Below are positions 33,558 to 41,713 of a stretch of 64,000 nucleotides of DNA, piece after piece. Below the pieces are notes generated by a model. The model was not told the DNA's origin. It did no database searches and was given only the letters and a program-made list of their open reading frames with translations. How positions within the stretch are numbered: position 1 is the first letter of the stretch; every line of letters starts with the position of its first letter. Both the position numbers and the translations under genes were made by a program. The stretch spans positions 6,504 through 70,503 of the forward strand of contig CAYWMD010000033.1 of NCBI GenBank assembly GCA_964458575.1, written 5' to 3'. The DNA is from CAYWMD01 sp964458575 (lineage in GTDB: Bacteria > Verrucomicrobiota > Verrucomicrobiia > Limisphaerales > JADLHS01).

Positions 33558-34999
33558 GATCGGGCCACTATCTGGGTTTCGCAGAATTCCAGCAACCCTT
33601 CCAAGCCACCCTCGCGACCGTAGCCGGATTGTTTCATGCCGCCAAACGGCATCTCCGGTCGTGGACCCGCCCCGGTATTCCAGCCCACGTGACCGAAATT
33701 CAAACGGGCAATCACGCGTTCGGCGCGAGCAGGATCCTTGGTGAACAAGTAGGCAGCCAGACCGTAAGGGGTGCTGTTGGCGGCCCGCACCAGTGATTCC
33801 TCCTCGTCGAAAGTCGCCATCGCCACAACCGGCCCGAATGTCTCCTCGCGGCAGACGAGCATTTCAGAGGTGACGCCGGTCAGCACGGTCGGGGGATAGA
33901 ATGCACCCCAATCATTGGCCGGACGCGGCGGGTCCTGGCCGACAATCCGGCGCGCCCCGCGGGAAATGGCGTCGCGCACATGGGCGGAAACCTTGTCAAA
34001 ACCGTCGCGGTTTATCAAAGGCCCGATGTCGGTTTGGGGGTCAAGGCCGTTGCCAACGCGCAATTTTGCCACCTGATCCGCCACCATTGCCGTGTACGAG
34101 TCCGCCACACGCTGGTGCACATAGACGCGGTTGGTGCAGATGCAGGTTTGTCCCGCAGCGCGAAATTTGTTCGCAAGCAGCGCGGCGACCGCGGCCTCAA
34201 GATCGGCGTCGTCAAAAACGATGAAGGGTGAGCTGCCGCCCAGTTCCAGGGCCAGGCGTTTGACGTGCGGCGCGGTTTTCGCGACGAGCTTCCGGCCCAC
34301 TGAGGTCGAGCCGGTGAAACTGATTACCCGCACGGCTGGGTGACGGCATAAAACGTCGCCGATCGGCTCCGGGGGGCCAACAACAAGATTCAGTTGGCCA
34401 GCGGGGACGCCGGCGCGTTCGGCGGCATGAGTTAAAGCCAGGGTCGAGAGCGGCGCTTGTTCGGCCGGTTTGACAACGACCGCGCAACCGGCGGCGAGGG
34501 CGGGGGCAACCTTCTTGCCGATCATGGCCAGGGGAAGATTCCACGGCGTGATCAATCCCGCCACGCCCGCGGGCCGATGATGGATTGTCCAAGGACTGGC
34601 CGCGCCGGCGAGCGAGACCGATTCGGAGGTGACCCGGTGGATTTGTTCGGCGAAAAAGCGTAAGAATCCGGCCGTGTATTCAACTTCCACGACCGATTCC
34701 TTCAGGGGCTTGCCGTTTTCAAGCGTAATGATGCGCCCAAATTCATGTTTGTGCTCGAGGAGTTGGTCGCTGATGGACTGCAGCCACGCTTTTCGCTGCT
34801 CGGGCGCTGCCGGCTGCCGCAGCGCTGTTTCCGCTGCGGCGATCGCTTGCGCCGTTTCTGCTTCGGCCAGGCACGGAAGCGCGGCGAGTCGTTCGCCCGT
34901 GGCGGGATTATGGACGTCGAAGGTCCCGCCCGCGGCAGTTGTAATCCATTGGCCGGCAACGTAACCGCCAAAATGTTTTAACAGTGGAGACTGGATCAT
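33554..34999 (-). CDS. NAD(P)-dependent aldehyde dehydrogenase (succinate-semialdehyde dehydrogenase-like)
   Basis: 481 residues, full length for the family. 'PWNLPLAMIGKKVAPALAAG', the NAD-binding 'SFTGSTSVGRKL', catalytic Glu in 'LALELGGSSPFIVF', catalytic Cys in 'FRAAGQTCICTNRVYVH', and the C-terminal 'PFGGMKQSGYGREGG' typical of GabD/AldA relatives. In this operon it may oxidise a sugar-derived semialdehyde (e.g. ketoglutarate semialdehyde). It is the first gene of the 34999-31322 operon. Confidence 0.9.
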   Translation of the reverse strand: MIQSPLLKHFGGYVAGQWITTAAGGTFDVHNPATGERLAALPCLAEAETAQAIAAAETALRQPAAPEQRKAWLQSISDQLLEHKHEFGRIITLENGKPLKESVVEVEYTAGFLRFFAEQIHRVTSESVSLAGAASPWTIHHRPAGVAGLITPWNLPLAMIGKKVAPALAAGCAVVVKPAEQAPLSTLALTHAAERAGVPAGQLNLVVGPPEPIGDVLCRHPAVRVISFTGSTSVGRKLVAKTAPHVKRLALELGGSSPFIVFDDADLEAAVAALLANKFRAAGQTCICTNRVYVHQRVADSYTAMVADQVAKLRVGNGLDPQTDIGPLINRDGFDKVSAHVRDAISRGARRIVGQDPPRPANDWGAFYPPTVLTGVTSEMLVCREETFGPVVAMATFDEEESLVRAANSTPYGLAAYLFTKDPARAERVIARLNFGHVGWNTGAGPRPEMPFGGMKQSGYGREGGLEGLLEFCETQIVARS

Positions 35000-35107
35000 A
35001 CTGTTTCCGGGCGACTTCCGTCGCGTGCGACATCTGCGTGCCGTTCAGGGTCGGTTTGGCCGGCAACACAGAGAGGTTAAACATTGTGCGGCCGACTGCA
35101 ACCGCCG

Positions 35108-36085
35108 TCAGCGCGCGAAAATCTGCCGGATCACGTCCTCGATGGGCACTTCTTCGATGTCAATGTCACGGACAGGCAGTTCGTCGAGCAAAGCTTTGCA
35201 GGCGGGAATGACGCGGTCGCGCTTGACCTTGAGCCTGACGCGGTCGGCATTTTTTTCGACAACCTCGCCGTGCCGGGTCAAAGAGTCAGCCGGACAGGTG
35301 TCCGCCTTGTCACAGTGGATGGTGATGAGTTTGAAGTCAGCAAAGCGATCCACGACTTCGCTCAGGCGGCCGTCGAAGAATATCTTTCCGTGGTCAATGA
35401 TGATCACTCGTTGGCAGAGTTCCTGGATATCGGCCATGTAGTGACTGGTCAAAAGAATGGTGGTTTTGTGAGTTTCGTTGTACCGGCGGAGGAATTCACG
35501 CACGGTTTTTTGCGAGACCACATCCAGGCCGATGGTCGGCTCATCGAGGAACAGGACCCTGGGCTGGTGCAGCAACGAAGCGATCAGCTCCATTTTCATC
35601 CGCTCACCGAGCGAGAGTTCGCGGACGCTGACGTTTAGCTTTTCCTGGACGGTCAGCAGTTCGCTCATTTCGGCGACGGTGCGCTCGAACCGGTCCCGGG
35701 GAATGCCGTAGATTCTGGCATTGAGTTCCAGCGATTCGCGTGCGGGCAAATCCCACCAGAGCTGGTTTTTCTGGCCGAGTACGAGCGCAAACTGGCGACG
35801 ATAGCCATCGTGCCGCTCCCAGGGAACGTAGTCGAGCACACGAGCCGTGCCTTGGGTTGGATAGAGCAAGCCGGCCAGCATTTTGAGTGTGGTCGTTTTG
35901 CCGGCGCCGTTGGGGCCAAGGAAACCGACCAACTGGCCCGATTCAATCGAAAAGCTGACGTTGTTGACCGCGACCGTCTGCTCGTAGGTGCGGCGGAAGA
36001 GGCCTCGTACGGCGCCAGCAAATCCCGGTTGCTTCTTGTAGGTGCGAAACGTTTTGGTGAGACTGTTGACTTCGATGACGGGCAT
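35108..36085 (-). CDS. ABC transporter ATP-binding subunit (ABC-2 exporter type)
   Basis: 325 residues from MPVIEVNSLTK; codons upstream of 36085 translate a GATTGCAGA-type repeat and are not used. Walker A 'GFLGPNGAGKTTTLK', Q-loop 'LVLGQKNQLWWDL', signature 'RELSLGERMKMELIASLLH' (LSLGE instead of LSGGQ), Walker B 'VLFLDEPTIGLD', H-loop 'LLTSHYM'. The C-terminal extension (about 235-325) fits the NatA/viologen-exporter-type branch. No permease gene is adjacent, so it is an orphan here or pairs in trans. Confidence 0.85.
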   Translation of the reverse strand: MPVIEVNSLTKTFRTYKKQPGFAGAVRGLFRRTYEQTVAVNNVSFSIESGQLVGFLGPNGAGKTTTLKMLAGLLYPTQGTARVLDYVPWERHDGYRRQFALVLGQKNQLWWDLPARESLELNARIYGIPRDRFERTVAEMSELLTVQEKLNVSVRELSLGERMKMELIASLLHQPRVLFLDEPTIGLDVVSQKTVREFLRRYNETHKTTILLTSHYMADIQELCQRVIIIDHGKIFFDGRLSEVVDRFADFKLITIHCDKADTCPADSLTRHGEVVEKNADRVRLKVKRDRVIPACKALLDELPVRDIDIEEVPIEDVIRQIFAR

Positions 36086-36152
36086 TGGCGGTTGCAGATT
36101 GCAGAGGGCGGATTGGAGATTGGATCTCGCGATCAGCAACCAACAATCAAGG

Positions 36153-37553
36153 TCAACGCATGAGTTGCTTTTCCAGATAATGGACCACCTGCCGGACGTT
36201 GGCGTCCACTTCCATGCGGTCTTTCACGAGCCGACAGGCGTGCAACACGGTGCCGTGGTCGCGTCCGCCAAACGCCTCGCCGATGGCGCTGAGGGAGTTT
36301 TCCGTCAATTGCCGGGTGAGGAACATGGCGATCTGACGGGGAAAGGCGATGTTTTCCGGACGGCGCTTGCTGGTCATGTCCGCCAGCCGGATGTCGAAAT
36401 GCTCGGCCACTTTTCTTTGAATGACTTCGACATTGATGGAAAAACGGCCTTCTTCGTGCAGGATCTCTCGGAGCAGGCCTTCCACGACCTCGACATTGAG
36501 TTTTCTACCGGTGAGGGAGGCATAGGAAGCCACGCGAATGAGCGCGCCTTCCAACCGGCGGATGTTGGTGCGGATGCGGTTGGCCAGAAACTGGATTACG
36601 TCCTCCGGCAGCACGACGCCCATTAACTGCGCCTTTTTGTTCAAGATGGCGAGGCGCATTTCAACGTCGGGCGGCTGTAGATCGGTGACCAGTCCCCATT
36701 CAAAGCGGGAAACCAAACGGTGCTCAAGGTTCTGGATTTCGCTCGCCGGCCGGTCACAGGTCAAAACGATCTGCTTGTGGCTTTCGTGCAAGGCGTTGAA
36801 GGTGTGGAAGAATTCCTCCTGAATGCGCTCTTTGCCGGCGAGGAATTGGATGTCGTCAATCAGCAGCACGTCCGTCTGGCGGTATTTCTTCCGGAATTTG
36901 ACGAGTTGGTTGTTCTGAATGCCGTCAATATACTCGTTGGTGAATTTCTCCGAAGAAACGTAACTGACGCGGGCGCCCCGGCGATGGCTGGCCACATATT
37001 GCCCGATGGCGTGCAGCAGGTGGGTCTTGCCCAAACCGACGCCGCCGTAGAGAAACAACGGATTGTAGGATTTGCCCGGTGACTGTGCGACCGCGAGTGC
37101 AGCCGCGTGCGCGAAATTGTTGTTGTTGCCGACGACAAACGTATCGAACGTATTCTTAGGGTTGAAACTCAACTCGTTGTTGCTGCCACGCTCGTGAACC
37201 GGTTCGGGAGACCTGGGCTTCGGAGCGGTTTCCTTGCTGACGATAGGTGCCGCCGTGCTCGTCGCTGCGACCTTGAATTTCACCTGAAGGGATCGTCCTC
37301 CCGCGATTGAAACGACATCCTGTAAAAGGCTCAGATAATTGTCTTTGAGCCAGACCTCGCAGAAATCATTGCTGACTTCGAGCACGATGGTGTTGGTGTC
37401 GAGGACTGAGGCGCGAATGGGAGCAAACCAAAGCTTGTAGGTGTCAGGTGTCAACATGGTGCGCAAGTGTTCCTGCGCTGAACCCCAAATTTTTTCTGCG
37501 GACGCGTGCATTCTCAATTTCCCGACAGCCCGTTTTTTGGGCGATTTATTCAC
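36153..37553 (-). CDS. dnaA: Chromosomal replication initiator DnaA
   Basis: 466 residues. Domain I about 18-95 ('IWGSAQEHLRTMLTPDTYKL'), a short variable linker, AAA+ domain III with Walker A GGVGLGKTH (170-178), Walker B 'VLLIDDIQFLAGK' (~229-241) and 'DRPASEIQNLEHRLVSRFEW'. Domain IV DNA-binding signature is 'AFGGRDHGTVLHACRLV'. It binds DnaA boxes and opens oriC. dnaN and gyrB are not next to it; its neighbours are an ABC ATPase and glnB. The upstream gap holds one consensus DnaA box (37840-37848). Confidence 0.97.
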   Translation of the reverse strand: MNKSPKKRAVGKLRMHASAEKIWGSAQEHLRTMLTPDTYKLWFAPIRASVLDTNTIVLEVSNDFCEVWLKDNYLSLLQDVVSIAGGRSLQVKFKVAATSTAAPIVSKETAPKPRSPEPVHERGSNNELSFNPKNTFDTFVVGNNNNFAHAAALAVAQSPGKSYNPLFLYGGVGLGKTHLLHAIGQYVASHRRGARVSYVSSEKFTNEYIDGIQNNQLVKFRKKYRQTDVLLIDDIQFLAGKERIQEEFFHTFNALHESHKQIVLTCDRPASEIQNLEHRLVSRFEWGLVTDLQPPDVEMRLAILNKKAQLMGVVLPEDVIQFLANRIRTNIRRLEGALIRVASYASLTGRKLNVEVVEGLLREILHEEGRFSINVEVIQRKVAEHFDIRLADMTSKRRPENIAFPRQIAMFLTRQLTENSLSAIGEAFGGRDHGTVLHACRLVKDRMEVDANVRQVVHYLEKQLMR

Positions 37554-37917
37554 CTAGCCTCGAACTAATTCTTTTCCACCGCTTTTCGGTCTTGGTTCTC
37601 GCACTGATGTGTCTTTGCGCCCAAAAACTCGACAATCTACACTTCTCAACCACGCTTGGATTACTTTCGGCAGCCAGATAAATTGTTGAATTACAACGAT
37701 TTAAATTCCGATAAAAACAGCCCGTCAAACTCGGTTGCTACTGCGGGCGAAACTTCGAAACTAACTTCCACTACCAAGCGTTCTTTTACGCAAAGGTCGT
37801 GGAACTTCATAGGACAAAATATTAACTCTTGTTCACGAGTTATTCACACCGGTTTTCAGCCAATAAAATCAAGTGTTTTCGCATTTGATCGGCATTCAAT
37901 TCCAAGCCGGCTCCTCT
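37554..37917. other. Non-coding gap upstream of dnaA; possible origin/autoregulatory region
   Basis: About 360 bp that is clearly more AT-rich than its surroundings (for example around 37675-37725 and 37795-37870). It contains TTATTCACA at 37840-37848, a perfect match to TTWTNCACA, and a weaker CTTGTTCACG just before it. One box is enough for dnaA autoregulation but thin evidence for oriC. Confidence 0.4.
37840..37848 (+). promoter_or_regulatory. DnaA box TTATTCACA
   Basis: Matches the DnaA-box consensus exactly and lies ~290 bp upstream of the dnaA start codon in an AT-rich gap. Confidence 0.5.
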
Positions 37918-38256
37918 TCAAACGGCCTGTTCGCCAGTTTCGTCCGTCCGAATGCGAATTGCATTTTCAATCGGGCTGACGAAAACTTTTCCGTCGCCTA
38001 TCTTCCCGGTTTTTGCGGCTTTCACGATTGCTTCTATGGCCGCGTTCACTCGTGCATCCGACAGCACCACCTCAATCTTGATCTTCGGCAAAAAATCCAC
38101 GGTGTATTCGCTCCCCCGATAAATCTCCGTGTGTCCTTTTTGCCGACCGAAACCTTTGACCTCGGATACCGTCATCCCTTCAACACCCAGGCCAGATAAC
38201 GCTTCTTTTACATCCTCGAGTTTGAACGGTTTGATGATGGCTTCGATTTTTTTCAT
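37918..38256 (-). CDS. glnB: P-II nitrogen regulatory protein
   Basis: 112 residues, exact family length. The start at 38256 gives MKKIEAIIKPFKLEDVKEAL, the standard PII opening; the open frame upstream has no homology. The T-loop 'GRQKGHTEIYRGSEYTVDFL' includes Tyr51, the uridylylation site. The B-loop is 'KTGKIGDGKVFV' and the C-terminal signature 'ENAIRIRTDETGEQAV'. It signals 2-oxoglutarate, ATP/ADP and glutamine status. No amtB or glnA is adjacent. A good sigma-70 promoter lies at 38280-38307. Confidence 0.97.
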   Translation of the reverse strand: MKKIEAIIKPFKLEDVKEALSGLGVEGMTVSEVKGFGRQKGHTEIYRGSEYTVDFLPKIKIEVVLSDARVNAAIEAIVKAAKTGKIGDGKVFVSPIENAIRIRTDETGEQAV

Positions 38257-38279
38257 GATTTGTGCCTGTCTGCTTGCAA

Positions 38280-38307
38280 ATTGTAGCAACCTCACAACGA
38301 CTGTAAA
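38280..38307 (-). promoter_or_regulatory. glnB: Sigma-70-type promoter of glnB
   Basis: On the minus strand: TTTACA, 16 bp, TACAAT, predicting a start near 38273 and a leader of about 17 nt. Confidence 0.55.
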
Positions 38308-38685
38308 CAGTAATGTTGAATGGAGAGGTTCGCAGCGAAAGCACAGCTCTCGTAATCCCAATACGCCCCAAGCGATTGTCGCCAGATTTTCTCGGCTGAC
38401 AATTGCTCCATTGGTGGTCTTTGATCCACTTGCCAAGAGTTCCCGGGATTGATCGTCGCAGGATCGGCTCGCTGGGTTTACGAGCGACCACCCGATCTGG
38501 AGGGTGCTTCGCTCGGGCGTCCGCAGATGAGTCAAAGGCGGAATCCAGCCAATGCCTTGAGTCATAACCATCAACAAAGCACGCACTGTCTCCCACAAAC
38601 AAACCAATTGTCGGCATCGCGTGACCCGTCCGGAAACTGGTTCTTATCTTTGAGCAAACTATCACTTATATTTTATCTCCGCCTG
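38308..38685. other. Non-coding stretch between glnB and the small-RNA candidate
   Basis: No supported gene on either strand and no clear repeat. Only the end near 38640-38685 becomes AT-rich, just before the 38686 promoter. Confidence 0.5.
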
Positions 38686-38714
38686 TTGACACTGATATTA
38701 ACTTATGGTGTAAT
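38686..38714 (+). promoter_or_regulatory. Sigma-70-type promoter of the small-RNA candidate
   Basis: TTGACA (38686-38691), exactly 17 bp, TGTAAT (38709-38714). It predicts a transcript starting near 38721 on the plus strand. Confidence 0.65.
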
Positions 38715-38720
38715 TGCGGT

Positions 38721-38890
38721 GGAACAGCACGAAACAGCACACACTAAGTGTTGGTCTTTGACAACGAACCAGTTTTCGGCGTGCGCTCGGTACAGGCGGG
38801 CGCCGGAGTTCTCCGTGAACCTACTCTTGTACCGATTCGAAATTCCCCGGGCCTTTCGGTCATCCCCTGACTGACTGGCCCGGCTTTTTT
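38721..38890 (+). ncRNA. Candidate independent small RNA of ~170 nt
   Basis: It lies between a consensus promoter and an excellent intrinsic terminator, with genes on the opposite strand on both sides and no credible reading frame. Internal structure: TCGGTACA (38787-38794) pairs with TGTACCGA (38828-38835), enclosing a smaller CGGA/TCCG hairpin around 38803-38814. I compared it by eye with 6S, SRP and tmRNA hallmarks and found no match. Its position beside glnB raises, but does not show, a link to nitrogen control. Confidence 0.5.
38847..38890 (+). terminator. Strong intrinsic terminator of the small-RNA candidate
   Basis: CCGGGCC (38847-38853) pairs with GGCCCGG (38877-38883). Inside, TCGGTCA/TGACTGA pair with one G-U, around a TCCCC loop, followed by CTTTTTT. 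The U-tract is only on the plus-strand side, so it does not serve the minus-strand gene at 38889. Confidence 0.8.
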
Positions 38891-39926
38891 ATCGCGGCTT
38901 GTCCCGCAAGGGCTGCCTCAGCAATTGATTGATCCGCGTGAAGCTTCTTGCCGGGAATCCCATTGCAACTTTCAACCGGTAATCTCGTTCCAGAATATTG
39001 GGGTTCGTTTCTGCTTCGCGGAATGCCTTCCAATTCAGAAAGCCCCGCATCCACGACCAATGGCCATGCACCGGAACAGGATAATCACTCCCATGAACCA
39101 TCCGCGAAGCCAGTGGCTCGCGCAGGCATTTGCGGATGTGACGTCCCCGGAGTGGAACGTTGAACGCGCTGGTGTCGCCGTATAGGTTGGGGAAACATCG
39201 GGTCATTTCTGCGAATACAGGAAAATACTCAGGGTCGGTCAAGCCACTCTTCGTGCCGGAATGGGCCGCAATCACCGTGACGCCGCATTCCAAAGGCAAG
39301 GTCAGGACGCGCGGATCCGCATACGCTGGCCGCACCACCGGCAACGTATGCTCGCCTCCCGTGTGCGCCAGCAGCGGCAATCTGGCCTCTGCCATTCGTT
39401 CCCAGAATTTCGTGAAACGCCGGTCGTTGCAATTGATGTTCTGACAATTCGGCAGGCATTTCATCATCACGGCCCCGGCGGTCAGGCAACGATCCAGTTC
39501 TTCCAAGGCGTCGGGCCGGGCCGGATGAATCGAAACGGCCGGCAAAAACTCTTTGTGCTGCCGCGACAAATTCAGCACGTAATCATTCGGCACGTAGAAT
39601 GACCCGACCCCTTCCATGACTTTTCCCTGTTCATCGCGCACGTCGTCCTGCGCCAGAATCACCGCCGCGCCCAGTGAAGAACCGCGCACCAGTTCCAGCA
39701 ATCGGTCCACGTAAAGCCGGTCCAGGTCACCTGCCATGGCATCGGCCGGCAGACCGATATGTCGCAGCATCATCGCCGCCAGCGGCCGGTGCCAGCCGCG
39801 CACGCGCAGCCAGCAGCCCGTCCCGCCCGAGCCGTTGCCGACCACATGCACGTGCATGTCAATCGGTTTATCGCTTTCCTTGATGTTTGGCGTTTCCATT
39901 TTTGCTAGTGCAGGTTTCGTTTGCAT
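38889..39926 (-). CDS. Amidohydrolase-family metal-dependent hydrolase
   Basis: 345 residues; the start could also be the in-frame ATG at 39899. Metal-site motifs: 'KPIDMHVHV' (HxH), 'LPLLAHTGGEH', 'GVTVIAAHSGT' and 'RMVHGSDYPV' with the catalytic Asp. These are typical of the amidohydrolase_2 (TIM-barrel decarboxylase/hydrolase) group. The substrate is unknown. It is divergent from the peptide transporter at 40082, with a ~155-bp shared upstream region. Confidence 0.8.
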   Translation of the reverse strand: MQTKPALAKMETPNIKESDKPIDMHVHVVGNGSGGTGCWLRVRGWHRPLAAMMLRHIGLPADAMAGDLDRLYVDRLLELVRGSSLGAAVILAQDDVRDEQGKVMEGVGSFYVPNDYVLNLSRQHKEFLPAVSIHPARPDALEELDRCLTAGAVMMKCLPNCQNINCNDRRFTKFWERMAEARLPLLAHTGGEHTLPVVRPAYADPRVLTLPLECGVTVIAAHSGTKSGLTDPEYFPVFAEMTRCFPNLYGDTSAFNVPLRGRHIRKCLREPLASRMVHGSDYPVPVHGHWSWMRGFLNWKAFREAETNPNILERDYRLKVAMGFPARSFTRINQLLRQPLRDKPR

Positions 39927-40081
39927 CGCATGATGCCATGCCAGCCGGTCCGCTCAAGCAATTCATCCCTTTCAGAAAATTGCAGCAATCCCGGCCCGAA
40001 CTGGAGCAACTCCAACTGCAATGGCATTCGCAGCCGCAAATTTTTTGCGTCCGCCATCAGCTTCGTTCAAACTCTGACCAC

Positions 40082-41671
40082 ATGAGCCAGCAAACGAACG
40101 ACCCGCAACCCACCGCATCGTCGTCCTCCGCTGCCAGTCCCGGCGGTGAAACCACCCTCGCTGACGTGAAGCAACTCGGCCTTTGGGCCGCGATTGCCAG
40201 CTTGAGCTATGTATTCTGGATCGTCGGAGGCATGGAGATGGTGGAGCGCCTCGCGTATTACGGCGTGCGCGCGGTGGCAACCCTTTATGCCACGCGACCT
40301 GAATCCGATGGCGGGCTGGGCGTGACGATGGCGGCCTACGGCACGCTGCTGTTGTGTTGGAATCTATTGCAGTCACTGATCCCCATTTTCACCGGTGGCC
40401 TTTCCGACCGCTACGGCTACAAGCAAACCATTTTCGCCTCCACCGTCCTCAAATGCCTGGCGTATCTCGTCATGGCGTGGTTTCACAGTTATCCGGGTTT
40501 CTTTGCGGGCGCAATGCTCCTGGCCATTGGCACGGCCATTTTCAAGCCGGGCATCCAGGGAACATTGATCAAGGCCACCAACCGGCGCAACAGTTCGATG
40601 GCGTGGGGCATCTTTTACCAAACGGTGAACATCGGTGGCTGGATCGGGCCGCTCATCGCACTGCAAATGCGCCACCTCGACTGGAAATACGTCTTCTACA
40701 TCAACGCCGCGTGTATTTGCTGCAATCTCCTTTTGCTCTTCACCTATCGCGAGCCGGGAATCGAGGAGCGACTCGCCCGGCAACAGCGCATCCGTGAAGG
40801 AAAGGAAAAGCAGCGCAACCTGGTTTTGGAGACTCTGGCCGAACTCAGGAAACCGCACCTGACGGTTTACCTGATCATCTTCTCCATCTGGTGGGTCATG
40901 TTCCCCATGCTTTGGGACGTGCTGCCCAAATACATCGAGGACTGGGTAGACACGCGTCCGATGGTGACGTTCCTCTTCGGCGCGGACGGCACACAAAATC
41001 CGGTTTGGCGTTTCATTTTCGGCATGGACAAGACCGGATCGGCGATCGAACCGGAAGGCATCGTCAACATCAACGCCGGCCTGATCATGTTCACCTGTTT
41101 TCTGTTCGCGGCGATCGGGGCAAAGCTGCGGGCGATGACAACCATGCTCACGGGCACGTGCTTCATCATTGGGGCGCTGGTCATATTCGGCGCAACCAAC
41201 TACGTCGGTTTTGCCGTGCTGGCGATGGTCGTTTTCAGCGTCGGGGAAATGCTGGCCAGCCCCAAGTTCAGCGAGTTTATCGGCAACATCGCCCCACCCG
41301 ACAAGAAGGCCATGTGGATTGGATTCTCTCACGTGCCGATCCTCATCGGTTGGACCATTGAAGGCAAACTTGGGCCGCAACTTTACCACATTTTTTCGGC
41401 CAAGGACGAACTCGCGCGGCAAATGCTCATCCAACGCGGAATGGCGCCCGATCTGGTCATGGAAAAGGCGCAGCCCATCGGTGAAGCATTCAAAAAACTG
41501 GTCGAGTTCACCGGCGAAACTCCAGAGGTCCTCACCCGGACCCTTTACCAAACACACCACATCGGCCTGACGTGGTATGTCTTCGCGGGTATCGGAGTGG
41601 CGTCGGCGCTGATGATTTATTTCTACGGGCGTTGGATCACGAAGCTGGCCGCCCGGGAACGCGGGATTTAG
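40082..41671 (+). CDS. MFS/POT-type peptide transporter
   Basis: 529 residues from ATG 40082; the open frame upstream has no membrane-protein character. About 12 TM helices, with 'MEMVERLAYYGVRAVATLYA' near the N-terminus (the POT family ExxER-type motif), 'GGLSDRYGYKQTIFASTVLK' between TM2 and 3, and 'FKPGIQGTLIKATNRRNSSM'. A hydrophilic segment near 455-500 precedes the last helix. Proton-coupled uptake of di/tripeptides or nitrate-like substrates is expected. It is followed 42 bp later by an OPT transporter. Confidence 0.82.
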   Translation: MSQQTNDPQPTASSSSAASPGGETTLADVKQLGLWAAIASLSYVFWIVGGMEMVERLAYYGVRAVATLYATRPESDGGLGVTMAAYGTLLLCWNLLQSLIPIFTGGLSDRYGYKQTIFASTVLKCLAYLVMAWFHSYPGFFAGAMLLAIGTAIFKPGIQGTLIKATNRRNSSMAWGIFYQTVNIGGWIGPLIALQMRHLDWKYVFYINAACICCNLLLLFTYREPGIEERLARQQRIREGKEKQRNLVLETLAELRKPHLTVYLIIFSIWWVMFPMLWDVLPKYIEDWVDTRPMVTFLFGADGTQNPVWRFIFGMDKTGSAIEPEGIVNINAGLIMFTCFLFAAIGAKLRAMTTMLTGTCFIIGALVIFGATNYVGFAVLAMVVFSVGEMLASPKFSEFIGNIAPPDKKAMWIGFSHVPILIGWTIEGKLGPQLYHIFSAKDELARQMLIQRGMAPDLVMEKAQPIGEAFKKLVEFTGETPEVLTRTLYQTHHIGLTWYVFAGIGVASALMIYFYGRWITKLAARERGI

Positions 41672-41713
41672 TCCATCCAACTGAAAATATTCTCGCTCCC
41701 GGCGGTACAGTGC

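Noticed and set aside
38721..38890. Assignment of the small-RNA candidate to 6S, SRP or tmRNA
   Set aside because: No terminal closing stem with a central bubble (6S), no GGAA-tetraloop SRP hairpin, no tRNA-like ends or tag frame (tmRNA).
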